From Clostridiales bacterium (GTDB taxonomy: Bacteria; Bacillota; Clostridia; Oscillospirales; Acutalibacteraceae): a stretch of 64,000 nucleotides of DNA. The notes under the pieces are model-generated. The model made no database searches. It was not told where the DNA came from and saw only the letters and a list, made by a program, of their open reading frames with translations. The stretch is taken from positions 41,983 to 105,982 of the forward strand of contig JAIKWV010000009.1 of NCBI GenBank assembly GCA_024684435.1, given 5' to 3'. The position numbers were made by a program, and so were the translations under genes. This document shows positions 1 through 8,154 of this stretch, in pieces; position 1 is the first letter of the stretch, and every line of letters begins with the position of its first letter.

Positions 1-165
1 ATCCTCATCGCCGGAATGAACGCGGCAAACCTGAACATGACCATACTTTCCAGCGGCAGCTTCAGGAGCCATTCCATAGGCTTCTTTGACGCGAAGCACT
101 TTGATAAGATCGCCGATCTGGTGGTCTCCCACAAGGACACATCCAACGATTATTACCGGAAATAA
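1..165 (+). CDS. C-terminal end of an unrecognised protein (partial)
   Basis: An open frame runs in from the left edge and ends at a TAA at 163-165, giving the last 54 residues of a protein whose start lies outside the window. The visible part contains GMNAANLNMTILSSGSF and then IGFFDAKHFDKIADLVVSH, ending in YYRK. I do not recognise the family. The codon use matches the genes downstream and the frame ends just before the recA promoter, so it is probably a real gene end rather than chance. It has its own stop about 95 bases before recA and is not part of the recA coding unit. Confidence 0.55.
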   Translation: MLIAGMNAANLNMTILSSGSFRSHSIGFFDAKHFDKIADLVVSHKDTSNDYYRK

Positions 166-181
166 AAATTTTAAAAAAGTA

Positions 182-210
182 TTGCAATTTGAAACGGTCT
201 AATGTATAAT
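182..210 (+). promoter_or_regulatory. Promoter of recA
   Basis: A TTGCAA -35 element (182-187) and a perfect TATAAT -10 element (205-210) are separated by exactly 17 bases. Transcription would begin near 217, about 43 bases before the recA start codon and next to the LexA-like box. Confidence 0.75.
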
Positions 211-219
211 AAGCGTACA

Positions 220-231
220 GAACATTTGTGC
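220..231 (+). promoter_or_regulatory. LexA (SOS) box candidate upstream of recA
   Basis: GAACATTTGTGC matches the Gram-positive LexA/DinR core GAAC-N4-GTTC at seven of eight fixed positions; the one mismatch is G for T in the right half. It sits immediately downstream of the -10 element, where a bound repressor would block initiation. SOS control of recA is well established in Firmicutes; its use here is inferred from motif and position. Confidence 0.6.
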
Positions 232-259
232 GGTGCGTAAAGCAGAAAGGAACAGAGAT

Positions 260-1375
260 ATGGCAGATAAACAAAAAGCATTGGAGACCGCGTTGTTACA
301 GATCGAAAAAACCTACGGCAAGGGCGCCATCATGCGCCTTGGTCAGAATGCGTCGATGAACGTGGAGGCAATATCCACAGGCTCTCTTTCCCTTGATATC
401 GCCACAGGTATCGGCGGACTTCCAAGGGGCAGGATAATCGAAATATACGGTCCCGAATCCTCGGGCAAAACCACCCTTGCTCTCCATGTGGTAGCAGAGG
501 CGCAGAAGGCAGGAGGAGAGGCGGCTTTCATAGATGCGGAGCACGCCCTTGATCCGGTATACGCCGCAAATTTAGGCGTGGACGTGGACTCGCTGCTTGT
601 CTCTCAGCCGGATAACGGCGAACAGGCTCTGGAGATCGCTGAGGCGCTTGTCCGTTCCGGCGCGCTGGACGTTATCGTCATAGACTCCGTTGCGGCTCTT
701 GTTCCCCGGGCGGAGATAGAGGGCGACATGGGAGACTCCCATGTGGGTCTCCACGCAAGGCTCATGTCTCAGGCACTGCGCAAGCTTGCCGGCGCCATCT
801 CAAAGTCAAATACCCTTATTATTTTCATAAATCAGCTCCGTGAAAAAGTGGGCGTGGTCTACGGCAACCCGGAGGTCACCACCGGCGGCAGAGCGCTCAA
901 GTTCTACGCCTCCATGAGGATCGACGTGCGCAAGGTGGAACAGCTCAAGTCCGGCACGGAGATAATCGGTTCCCACACAAAGGCGAAGATAGTCAAAAAC
1001 AAGGTCTCCCCTCCCTTCAAGGAGGCGGAATTCGACATCATGTACGGCAAGGGCATATCCCGCGCCGGCGAGATACTTGACCTGGGCGTCAAGCACAACA
1101 TCGTCGACAAGAGCGGCGCATGGTTCTCTTACGAGGGCAACCGTCTGGGTCAGGGCAGAGACAATGCAAAAGAGGCTCTCAACGCGAACCCGGAGATCAG
1201 AGAGGAGATCGTGGGCAAGATCCTCGCCTCCGTGGAAAAAGACACCCGGGAAAAGGAGAAAAAGTCCGTTATAATTCAGTCGGCGGAACCGAGGACAGCG
1301 GCGCCCGCGGAGTCGGGAGCTGTTAAAAAGGCAAGCAGAGTGAAGCTGGATATCGCCGTTGAGGACGATGAATAA
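260..1375 (+). CDS. recA: Recombinase RecA
   Basis: RecA is the cytoplasmic ATPase that coats single-stranded DNA, drives strand exchange in homologous recombination, and triggers LexA self-cleavage in the SOS response. The protein has 371 residues, a normal length. The Walker A motif GPESSGKTT is at about residues 64-72, and [12 protein letters not shown] and the [10 protein letters not shown] segment of the core are intact. The C-terminal tail is charged, as usual. I chose ATG 260 because AGAAAGGA lies at the correct distance and the product begins MADKQKALE; a GTG at 233 in the same frame lies before this ribosome binding site. Its stop overlaps the recX start by one base, so the two are probably co-translated. 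A LexA-like box lies upstream. Confidence 0.98.
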   Translation: MADKQKALETALLQIEKTYGKGAIMRLGQNASMNVEAISTGSLSLDIATGIGGLPRGRIIEIYGPESSGKTTLALHVVAEAQKAGGEAAFIDAEHALDPVYAANLGVDVDSLLVSQPDNGEQALEIAEALVRSGALDVIVIDSVAALVPRAEIEGDMGDSHVGLHARLMSQALRKLAGAISKSNTLIIFINQLREKVGVVYGNPEVTTGGRALKFYASMRIDVRKVEQLKSGTEIIGSHTKAKIVKNKVSPPFKEAEFDIMYGKGISRAGEILDLGVKHNIVDKSGAWFSYEGNRLGQGRDNAKEALNANPEIREEIVGKILASVEKDTREKEKKSVIIQSAEPRTAAPAESGAVKKASRVKLDIAVEDDE

Positions 1376-1986
1376 TGAAGATCACGGCAAAAAGAGGCAA
1401 GGTGAATAAAATTCACGTTTACGTTGACGGAGAGTTTCTGATGACGGTGGACGAGGAGTTTTGGTACACCTGCGGTCATGCCGCAAATGAAGATATTGAT
1501 GACGGTGAGCTTGTTGCCTTCAAGGAGGCGGCAAGTCGCCGTTGTGCTTTTAATAAAGCCCTTGATCTTATCTCCCGCAGAGAGCACGGGAAAGAGGAAC
1601 TCAAGCGCAAGCTCCGGCGCAGTTTTGACGACGACGCGGCGGAAAGCGCGGTCAACAGGCTGGAGGAGCTGGGCATGGTGGACGACAACCGCTTTGCCGA
1701 AAGGCTGGCGGAGGAGCTTTTTGAGAGGAAGGGCATGAGCCCCCGGGCTATCAGATTTGAGCTGCTTGCGCGGGGCATTTCAAACGAAATCACAAATAAT
1801 ATCACACAGGCTCTTGACAATGAGCCTGTAAGTCGTATTATAGATTTGTTGGAGACAAAATACGGCGGCTGGCAAAAGGACGAGAAGACCCGGGCGAAAA
1901 CCTACAACACCCTTGTGAGGCTGGGCTATAATTACTCGGACATCCGCAGCGCCATGAGCGAATTCAACATTGAAATACCCGAATGA
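1375..1986 (+). CDS. recX: Regulatory protein RecX
   Basis: RecX binds RecA filaments and limits their extension, damping recombination and the SOS signal. The product has 203 residues and shows the family pattern of three-helix repeats: ALDLISRREHGKEELKRKL near residue 63, EELGMVDDNRFAERLAEEL near residue 96, and the segment SPRAIRFELLARGIS after it. The N-terminal 55 residues (ITAKRGKVNKIHVYVDGEF) resemble the beta-rich extension seen in many clostridial RecX proteins. It shares one base with the recA stop and lies directly before rimO, so recA-recX is a translationally linked pair. Confidence 0.93.
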   Translation: MKITAKRGKVNKIHVYVDGEFLMTVDEEFWYTCGHAANEDIDDGELVAFKEAASRRCAFNKALDLISRREHGKEELKRKLRRSFDDDAAESAVNRLEELGMVDDNRFAERLAEELFERKGMSPRAIRFELLARGISNEITNNITQALDNEPVSRIIDLLETKYGGWQKDEKTRAKTYNTLVRLGYNYSDIRSAMSEFNIEIPE

Positions 1987-1999
1987 AAGGTTGATTCTT

Positions 2000-3325
2000 G
2001 TGTCATATAAGGTTGGGCTTATTTCCCTGGGCTGCCCCAAAAATCAGGTTGACGCGGAAACTATGCTGGCGTCTCTTGAGGCGGAGGGCTTTGAAATAGT
2101 CGATTATGTTGACGGCTGTGACGCGGTGATAGTCAACACCTGCGGCTTTATTGACGACGCGGTCAAGGAGGCAATAGAAAACGTGCTGGACATGACCGAG
2201 CTTAAAAACGAAGGCATAGTGAGCAAGATCATTGTGACCGGCTGTATGGCGCAAAGGTTCGGCGAGGAGGTCCTCTCCGAGATCCCGGAGGTGGACGCGG
2301 TGCTGGGCATAGGCTGCAACGGACAGATAGCGGATATCGTGCGCAGGGTCATCGAGGGTGAAAATATCTACTTATTCCCGCCAAACACGGATCTGCCTCT
2401 TTGCGGTCAGAGGCTGCTCACCTCCCCCGGCTATTGGGCGTATCTCAAGATAGCGGAGGGCTGTTCAAACAGGTGCACATATTGCACGATCCCTTATATC
2501 CGAGGGGACTACAGAAGCAGAGAGATAGAGAATATTTTAGAGGAAGCCCGCCAGCTTGCGGAGAGCGGCGTCAAGGAGCTTATAGTTATTGCGCAGGATA
2601 CCACCAGGTACGGTCTTGATCTTTACGGCGAGCTCAAACTGCCGGAGCTTCTCAACAGGCTCAGCGAGATACCGGGCATAGAGTGGATACGTCTGCTGTA
2701 CTGCTACCCGGATGAAATAACCGACGAGCTTATCGACGTTATCGCGAAAAACCACAAGGTGCTACACTATATCGACCTGCCCTTACAGCACATTGACGAC
2801 GATATCCTTGCCGCCATGAACAGGCGGGGCACATCGGATGAGATACGGGAGCTTATCGCGAAACTCAGAGAGAGGATACCGGACGTGGTGATAAGGACCA
2901 CGTTTATATTGGGCTTCCCGGGAGAAGGAGAGGACGAATTTGAAAATCTCGCGTCTTTCGTAAACGAGATTGAATTTGACCGGTTGGGCTGTTTCTCCTA
3001 CTCACCCCAGGAGGGCACTCCCGCGGCGGCAATGGAAAACCAGGTGGACGAAGATACCAAACTGCGCAGGGGCGAGATCATCATGCAGGATCAGCTTGAG
3101 ATAGTCACCTTGAAAAACGAGCAGAAGATCGGCAATGTGTACCGTGTGATCGTAGAGGACTACGACGGATATACGGACAGCTATACCGGCAGGACATATA
3201 TGGACGCTCCGGAGATCGACGGCGTGGTAATGTTCACCTGCCCGAGGGATCTGAACAACGGCGACTTCGTGTTTGTGGAGATAATCGGCGTCAACGAATA
3301 CGACCTTATCGGCAAAGCTTTGTGA
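2000..3325 (+). CDS. rimO: Ribosomal protein S12 methylthiotransferase RimO
   Basis: RimO is a radical SAM methylthiotransferase that adds a methylthio group to an aspartate of ribosomal protein S12. The N-terminal UPF0004 domain begins VGLISLGCPKNQVDAE, with further cysteines in VNTCGFIDDA and VTGCMAQRF that bind the second iron-sulfur cluster. The radical SAM motif CSNRCTYC is near residue 150 and a TRAM domain ends the protein. I placed the start at GTG 2000, nine bases after GAAAGG; this gives 441 residues, the usual size. The upstream TTG codons in frame lie before or on the ribosome binding site. The LGCPKN and DAETM context separates it from MiaB, which is encoded later in the window. 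Confidence 0.95.
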   Translation: MSYKVGLISLGCPKNQVDAETMLASLEAEGFEIVDYVDGCDAVIVNTCGFIDDAVKEAIENVLDMTELKNEGIVSKIIVTGCMAQRFGEEVLSEIPEVDAVLGIGCNGQIADIVRRVIEGENIYLFPPNTDLPLCGQRLLTSPGYWAYLKIAEGCSNRCTYCTIPYIRGDYRSREIENILEEARQLAESGVKELIVIAQDTTRYGLDLYGELKLPELLNRLSEIPGIEWIRLLYCYPDEITDELIDVIAKNHKVLHYIDLPLQHIDDDILAAMNRRGTSDEIRELIAKLRERIPDVVIRTTFILGFPGEGEDEFENLASFVNEIEFDRLGCFSYSPQEGTPAAAMENQVDEDTKLRRGEIIMQDQLEIVTLKNEQKIGNVYRVIVEDYDGYTDSYTGRTYMDAPEIDGVVMFTCPRDLNNGDFVFVEIIGVNEYDLIGKAL

Positions 3326-3335
3326 GGTGAATAAA

Positions 3336-3905
3336 ATGAACGTTCCCAACAGACTGACCCTTATCAGAATGGTGATAGCCCCCGTTTATCTGCTGTTTAT
3401 GTTTCTGCCCCTCCCCCACAGGTTCCTGTGGGCGCTGATAATATTCGCGGCGGGCGCGATAACCGACGCCCTTGACGGCAGGATAGCAAGGAAATATAAC
3501 CAGATCACCGTTTTCGGCAAGCTCCTTGACCCGGTGGCGGACAAAATGCTGACCACAGCGGCGCTGCTGGCGTTCCTTAAGCTGGGCTGGTGCAGCGTTT
3601 GGATAGTCATGATCGTACTCACCCGTGAGTTCGCCGTGACCTCCGTGCGGCTGATAGCTTCCGCTCAGGGCGTCGTCATACCCGCCAACATCTGGGGCAA
3701 ATTAAAAACGGTGAGCCAGCTTGTGTTCATCGTTGTCATCCTCATTCTGGCGGAGCTTGAGGAGAGCCGGAGCATATTCGCAAACGCATCTCTTTCCCTT
3801 GCGGAGGTTTCAAATATATTGCTGTGGATAACCGCGGCGCTTGCTGTCATTTCCGGCGTGATATACTGCGTAAAGAGCCGCAAGCTTATTGATTTTTCAA
3901 AATGA
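3336..3905 (+). CDS. pgsA: CDP-diacylglycerol-glycerol-3-phosphate 3-phosphatidyltransferase
   Basis: PgsA is an integral membrane enzyme that makes phosphatidylglycerol phosphate from CDP-diacylglycerol and glycerol 3-phosphate, the first committed step to phosphatidylglycerol. The signature DG-x2-AR-x8-G-x3-D-x3-D is fully present: DALDGRIARKYN followed by GKLLDPVADK, at about residues 45-75. Several hydrophobic helices follow, and the length of 189 residues is typical. ATG 3336 is preceded by GAGGTGA at good spacing; a GTG at 3327 overlaps the ribosome binding site. It begins ten bases after the rimO stop and is the last gene before a terminator. Confidence 0.95.
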   Translation: MNVPNRLTLIRMVIAPVYLLFMFLPLPHRFLWALIIFAAGAITDALDGRIARKYNQITVFGKLLDPVADKMLTTAALLAFLKLGWCSVWIVMIVLTREFAVTSVRLIASAQGVVIPANIWGKLKTVSQLVFIVVILILAELEESRSIFANASLSLAEVSNILLWITAALAVISGVIYCVKSRKLIDFSK

Positions 3906-4061
3906 GACCGGCTCGGCGGCGAAAAATTTTGCTAAAAATCCCCACGCAGGCGTTATAATATCTGTAAATATTAAAAAATTTTAAAAAAGTGATGCATTTT
4001 ATCTCCGATTGTAGTATTATATATATAATCGGCTTATAATCGGGTAGAATCATCAAACACA

Positions 4062-4090
4062 CCCCGCGCCGATGCGCGGGGTTTTATTTT
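4062..4090 (+). terminator. Rho-independent terminator between pgsA and cysE
   Basis: An eight-base perfect stem, CCCCGCGC (4062-4069) with GCGCGGGG (4074-4081), has a four-base loop and is followed by TTTTATTTT. It ends the recA-pgsA unit. The 155 bases between pgsA and this hairpin are AT-rich and hold two TATAAT hexamers (3954, 4022) without well-spaced -35 elements; no gene is seen there. The leader upstream of cysE is too short and lacks the features of a T-box. Confidence 0.8.
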
Positions 4091-4192
4091 GCAGATCGCT
4101 GTTTCGTTCCAAAATTTGTATGCTCTGTTTTTATCGGCGGTCACTTTGGATCGTTGGTATCATTATTCGCTCTATTGGAGGAGTTTGATTTT

Positions 4193-4831
4193 ATGTTCAA
4201 GACATTGAAGGAGGACATAGCCTGTGTCCGCGAGAGGGACCCGGCGGCGCGTTCCACCCTGGAGGTGCTGTTCCTGTATCCCGGACTGCGGGCGCTGAGG
4301 ATGTACCGCAAGGCGCACTGGTGCTACGAGCACAGGCTGTTCTTTTTGGCGAGATATATTTCTCAAAGGGCGGCGGCGAAGACCGGTATAGAGATCCACC
4401 CTGCCGCTCAGATAGGCAAAAGATTTTTCATAGACCACGGCACGGGAGTGGTCATAGGCGAGACCACCGTTATCGGCGACAACGTTACCATTTATCAGGG
4501 CGTGACCCTTGGCGGCACAGGCAAGCACACAGGCAAAAGACATCCCACCATCGGCAACAACGTCATGATCGGTTCCGGCGCCAAGGTGCTGGGTCCCTTC
4601 AAGGTGGGGGACAACACCAACATTGCCGCGGGCGCCGTGGTGCTCAATGAGATACCTCCCAACTGTACCGCGGTGGGCGTGCCCGCAAGGGTGGTCAGGA
4701 GAGACGGCCAGCGGGTGGATGAGCTGGATCAGATCCACATCCCCGACCCGGTCTCTCAGCAGCTCTGTTATTTGCAGCATCAGATCGACGAGCTGAAAAA
4801 AACTATGGAAGAAGGAAAGAAAGAACAATGA
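4193..4831 (+). CDS. cysE: Serine O-acetyltransferase
   Basis: CysE transfers acetyl from acetyl-CoA to L-serine, making O-acetylserine, the carbon skeleton for cysteine. The 212-residue product has the helical N-terminal region (KEDIACVRERDPAARS) and then the left-handed beta-helix of hexapeptide repeats (IEIHPAAQIGKRFFIDHGTG, then VVIGETTVIGDNVTIYQGVT). The catalytic His-containing segment and the LGGTGK loop are present. ATG 4193 has GGAGGAG at nine bases; ATG 4154 in frame has no such site. The gene overlaps cysS by four bases, so serine acetylation and cysteinyl-tRNA charging are encoded together, as in many Firmicutes. Confidence 0.95.
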   Translation: MFKTLKEDIACVRERDPAARSTLEVLFLYPGLRALRMYRKAHWCYEHRLFFLARYISQRAAAKTGIEIHPAAQIGKRFFIDHGTGVVIGETTVIGDNVTIYQGVTLGGTGKHTGKRHPTIGNNVMIGSGAKVLGPFKVGDNTNIAAGAVVLNEIPPNCTAVGVPARVVRRDGQRVDELDQIHIPDPVSQQLCYLQHQIDELKKTMEEGKKEQ

Positions 4832-6222
4832 GGATATACAATACGCTTACAAGGCAAAAAGAGGAGCTTAAGACCATCACCCCCGGGGAGCTTAAAATTT
4901 ACGCCTGCGGCCCCACGGTCTACAACTTTATCCACATAGGCAACGCCCGTCCCCTCTGCGTGTTCGACGTTATGCGCAGGTACATGGAATACAGGGGCTA
5001 CAAGGTGAACTTCGTGCAGAACTTCACGGATATTGACGACAAAATCATCAAACGCGCCATCGAGGAAAATTCGGACTACAAGACCGTGTCCGAAAAGTAC
5101 ATAAAAGAGTTCTGGACGGACGCGAAAGGCATGAACGTCAGGGAGGCAACAGTCCATCCCAAGGCGACGGAGAATATCGACGAGATCATTTCCATCGTGT
5201 CGACCCTTATCGAAAAGGGCTTCGCCTACGAAACGGAGGGTGACGTCTATTTCAGCCCGGAAAAATTCAAGGACTACGGCAAGCTGTCCCATCAGCCCCT
5301 TGAGGAGCTGGAGGCGGGCGCCCGCATAATGGTTGGGGAGATAAAGCGCAACCCCATGGATTTCGCCCTGTGGAAGGCGGCAAAGCCCGGCGAGCCGTAC
5401 TGGGAATCCCCCTGGGGTCACGGCAGACCCGGCTGGCACATCGAGTGTTCCGCAATGGTGCGCCGTTATCTGGGCAAGACCATTGACATACACTGCGGCG
5501 GACAGGATCTCATCTTCCCCCATCACGAAAACGAGATCGCTCAGAGCGAATGCTGCAACGGCGTACCCTTTGCCAATTACTGGATGCACAACGGCTACAT
5601 AAACGTTGACAACGTAAAGATGTCAAAGTCCCTTGGCAACTTCTTTACCGTCCGGGACGTGGCGAAAAAATACGGCTATGAGCCCATACGCTATCTGATG
5701 ATATCCTCCCAGTACCGCAGTCCCATAAATTACAGCGTGGAGATAATCGAGCAGTGCAAGGCGGCGCTCAACAGGCTTTACACCTGCCGGGACAATCTTG
5801 ATTTCGCACTCAAAAACGCCTCGGATGAAGTCGCGGCGGCGGAGGCTGTGCTCAAGGCGTTTGACGATTACAGAGAGAAATTCATCGAAGCGATGGATGA
5901 CGACCTCAACACTGCGGACGCAATAGGCGTTGTGTTCGAGCTTGTCCGTGAGATAAACAGCAAGGTCATAAATTCCGGTTCCGCGGCTCTCTGCGAAGAG
6001 GCGGCAAAGATATTCGACGAGCTTACCGGCGTGCTGGGTCTCGTTTACAACCGCAGTCAGGGGGACAGCCTTGACGCGGAGGTGGAGGCTCTCATCGAAG
6101 CGAGGACCGCCGCCCGCAAGGAGAAGAACTGGGCGGAGGCGGACCGTATCAGGGATCAGCTCAAGAGCATGGGCATAGTCCTTGAGGACACCCCCCAGGG
6201 CATCAAGTGGCACAGAGAGTAA
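4828..6222 (+). CDS. cysS: Cysteinyl-tRNA synthetase
   Basis: CysS attaches cysteine to tRNA-Cys in the cytoplasm. It is a class I synthetase of 464 residues. The HIGH-type motif appears as FIHIGNARP near residue 32 and the KMSKS loop as [10 protein letters not shown] near residue 264. The zinc-binding residues are in [16 protein letters not shown] and the HHENE segment. The C-terminal helical DALR-type domain and a short basic end are present. The ATG lies inside the cysE stop region (ATGA overlap), and GAAGGAAAGAAAG provides the ribosome binding site within the end of cysE. Confidence 0.97.
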   Translation: MRIYNTLTRQKEELKTITPGELKIYACGPTVYNFIHIGNARPLCVFDVMRRYMEYRGYKVNFVQNFTDIDDKIIKRAIEENSDYKTVSEKYIKEFWTDAKGMNVREATVHPKATENIDEIISIVSTLIEKGFAYETEGDVYFSPEKFKDYGKLSHQPLEELEAGARIMVGEIKRNPMDFALWKAAKPGEPYWESPWGHGRPGWHIECSAMVRRYLGKTIDIHCGGQDLIFPHHENEIAQSECCNGVPFANYWMHNGYINVDNVKMSKSLGNFFTVRDVAKKYGYEPIRYLMISSQYRSPINYSVEIIEQCKAALNRLYTCRDNLDFALKNASDEVAAAEAVLKAFDDYREKFIEAMDDDLNTADAIGVVFELVREINSKVINSGSAALCEEAAKIFDELTGVLGLVYNRSQGDSLDAEVEALIEARTAARKEKNWAEADRIRDQLKSMGIVLEDTPQGIKWHRE

Positions 6223-6240
6223 TTGAAGGAAGTGCGTGTT

Positions 6241-7653
6241 TTGGCTAAAGATATTCAGCCGGCTCAGGCGGAGCAGGCAAGGCAGGAGGAGTATTCCGCC
6301 CTTGTGAGGACGGTGCTTATTTCCCACTTCGATCCCCGGGAGCCTCTGGCGTTCGTACACACCTACGGCTGTCAGGGCAACGTGGCGGACAGTGAACGCA
6401 TAAAGGGAATGCTCGGGGAAATGGGCTACGGCTTTACGGACAATATCGGGGACGCTGACCTTGTGCTCTACAACACCTGCGCCATAAGGGAGCACGCGGA
6501 GGACAGAGTGTTCGGAAACGTGGGGGCGCTGAAAAACTTAAAGAAAGCGAAGCCCTCCCTCAAGATCGCCCTCTGCGGCTGTATGATGCAGCAGCAGCAC
6601 GTGGCTCAGCGGATACAAAAAAGCTATCCCTTTGTAGATCTGGTCTTCGGCACCCACGTTATCCACAGACTGCCGGAGCTCATGTACAGGACGCTGTGCG
6701 GAGGCTCAAGAGTTTTTGAGATCCCTTCGGAGGACGGAAAAATTGTCGAAAACGTCCCTGTGCGCAGGGACAGCGATTTCAAGGCGTGGCTGCCCATAAT
6801 GTACGGCTGTAACAATTTCTGCAGCTACTGCATAGTCCCCTACGTCAGGGGCAGGGAGCGCAGCAGAGATCCTGAGATCATAATCAAAGAGGCGGAGGAG
6901 CTTGCGGCTCAGGGCTACAAAGAGATCACCCTTTTGGGGCAGAACGTAAATTCCTACGGCAAGGGGCTGGACTGCGACATAAACTTCGCAAAGCTCCTGC
7001 GGAGACTGAACGATATAGACGGGGATTTTCAAATCCGCTTCATGACCTCACACCCAAAGGACTGCACCTTTGAACTGTTGGACGCCATGGCTGAGTGCGG
7101 CAAGGCGGCAAAGCACCTGCATCTGCCTGTGCAGAGCGGCAACGACAGGGTGCTCAAAGAGATGAACAGGCATTACGACCGGGAGAAGTATCTGGAACTT
7201 ATACATTACGCCAGAGAAAAAATGCCGGATCTTTCCATCACCAGCGACATTATAGTCGGTTTCCCCGGGGAGACCTACGAGGAGTTTTGCGACACGCTGT
7301 CCCTTGTGGAGGAAGTGGAGTACACCTCATTATTCACCTTCATCTATTCCCCCAGAGAGGGCACAAAGGCGGCAAAAATGCCCGACCCGGTGACAAGGGA
7401 GGAAAAGGGCGCCTGGTTCAAAGAGCTGTGTCAGCTTCAGGAGAGCATCGCCGGCAGACGCACCGCCGCAATGAAGGGCAAGGTCTACCGGGTGCTGTGC
7501 GAGAGTATTTCGGACAAAGGTATGCTTTCCGGCAGGACGGAGGGAAACGTGATAATCGAATTCCCCGGCAGTCCGGATAATATAGGAAAATTTGTAAACG
7601 TCAAAGTCACCGAACCCAGAACATGGATGCTCTTCGGTGAGGAAGTTAAATAA
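6241..7653 (+). CDS. miaB: tRNA-2-methylthio-N6-dimethylallyladenosine synthase MiaB
   Basis: MiaB is a radical SAM methylthiotransferase that converts i6A37 in tRNA to ms2i6A37; the substrate is made by MiaA, also encoded in this window. The N-terminal domain starts FVHTYGCQGNVADSERIKG, with later cysteines in YNTCAIREHAEDRVFG and ALCGCMMQQQ. The radical SAM motif CNNFCSYC is near residue 190, and a C-terminal TRAM domain is present. A TTG at 6241 is preceded by GAAGGAAG at suitable spacing, giving 470 residues; the frame is open back to 6223, but that codon precedes the ribosome binding site. It starts 18 bases after cysS. Confidence 0.95.
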   Translation: MAKDIQPAQAEQARQEEYSALVRTVLISHFDPREPLAFVHTYGCQGNVADSERIKGMLGEMGYGFTDNIGDADLVLYNTCAIREHAEDRVFGNVGALKNLKKAKPSLKIALCGCMMQQQHVAQRIQKSYPFVDLVFGTHVIHRLPELMYRTLCGGSRVFEIPSEDGKIVENVPVRRDSDFKAWLPIMYGCNNFCSYCIVPYVRGRERSRDPEIIIKEAEELAAQGYKEITLLGQNVNSYGKGLDCDINFAKLLRRLNDIDGDFQIRFMTSHPKDCTFELLDAMAECGKAAKHLHLPVQSGNDRVLKEMNRHYDREKYLELIHYAREKMPDLSITSDIIVGFPGETYEEFCDTLSLVEEVEYTSLFTFIYSPREGTKAAKMPDPVTREEKGAWFKELCQLQESIAGRRTAAMKGKVYRVLCESISDKGMLSGRTEGNVIIEFPGSPDNIGKFVNVKVTEPRTWMLFGEEVK

Positions 7654-7701
7654 ACCGTTTTTTCGGTTGAAATAAAAATTTAGAAACAGAGGTAAAAAAT
7701 T

Positions 7702-8112
7702 ATGGATCTTATTCAAATGACAAGAGAACTTGCAGCGGCGCTTCAGCAGGATCAGCGTTATCTCAATTTTGCGGAAGCTCACAGAAAGAACGACGAGGAC
7801 AAGGAGCTCAACGAACAGATGCAGCGCATCAGGCTCATCCAGATGTCCTATCAGCACGAAGCTTCAAGCGAAGAACCCAATGAGCAGAAGTTAGAGGCCT
7901 ATGAGAAGGAGTTTGAAACGATCTACAAGATCATCAGAGACAACCCCAATATGCAGGAATTCGAGAAGGCCATGAACGAGATGGACGCGCTCATGAAGTA
8001 TATCACGGGCATCCTTTCACAGGCGGCGATGGGCGAGGATCCCATGACCTGCGAACCTCATCAGGAGCATAACTGCGGAGGCGAATGTTCCTCATGCGGA
8101 GGCTGTCACTAA
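7702..8112 (+). CDS. YlbF-family protein with Cys/His-rich C-terminal tail
   Basis: The 136-residue product resembles the YlbF/YmcA (RicF/RicA) family of small helical proteins. In Bacillus these form a complex with YaaT that carries iron-sulfur clusters and affects RNA processing and developmental decisions. Helical segments such as LIQMTRELAAALQQDQRYLN and YEKEFETIYKIIRDNPNMQE fit the family. The last 25 residues are unusual in density: a Cys followed by EPHQEHNC, then GGECSSCGGCH, giving five cysteines and three histidines that could bind a metal or cluster. It lies between miaB and mutS with its own ribosome binding site. The family call is fairly sure; metal binding is inferred. Confidence 0.8.
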   Translation: MDLIQMTRELAAALQQDQRYLNFAEAHRKNDEDKELNEQMQRIRLIQMSYQHEASSEEPNEQKLEAYEKEFETIYKIIRDNPNMQEFEKAMNEMDALMKYITGILSQAAMGEDPMTCEPHQEHNCGGECSSCGGCH

Positions 8113-8154
8113 AGGTCGCCTCTAAAATCTAACGGACGTGGAAAGGAATATGTT

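Noticed and set aside
4172..4828. Long minus-strand open frame opposite cysE, and similar ones opposite cysS, mutS, ParB and others
   Set aside because: They are mirror frames of strongly conserved plus-strand genes and lack plausible start sites and family features.
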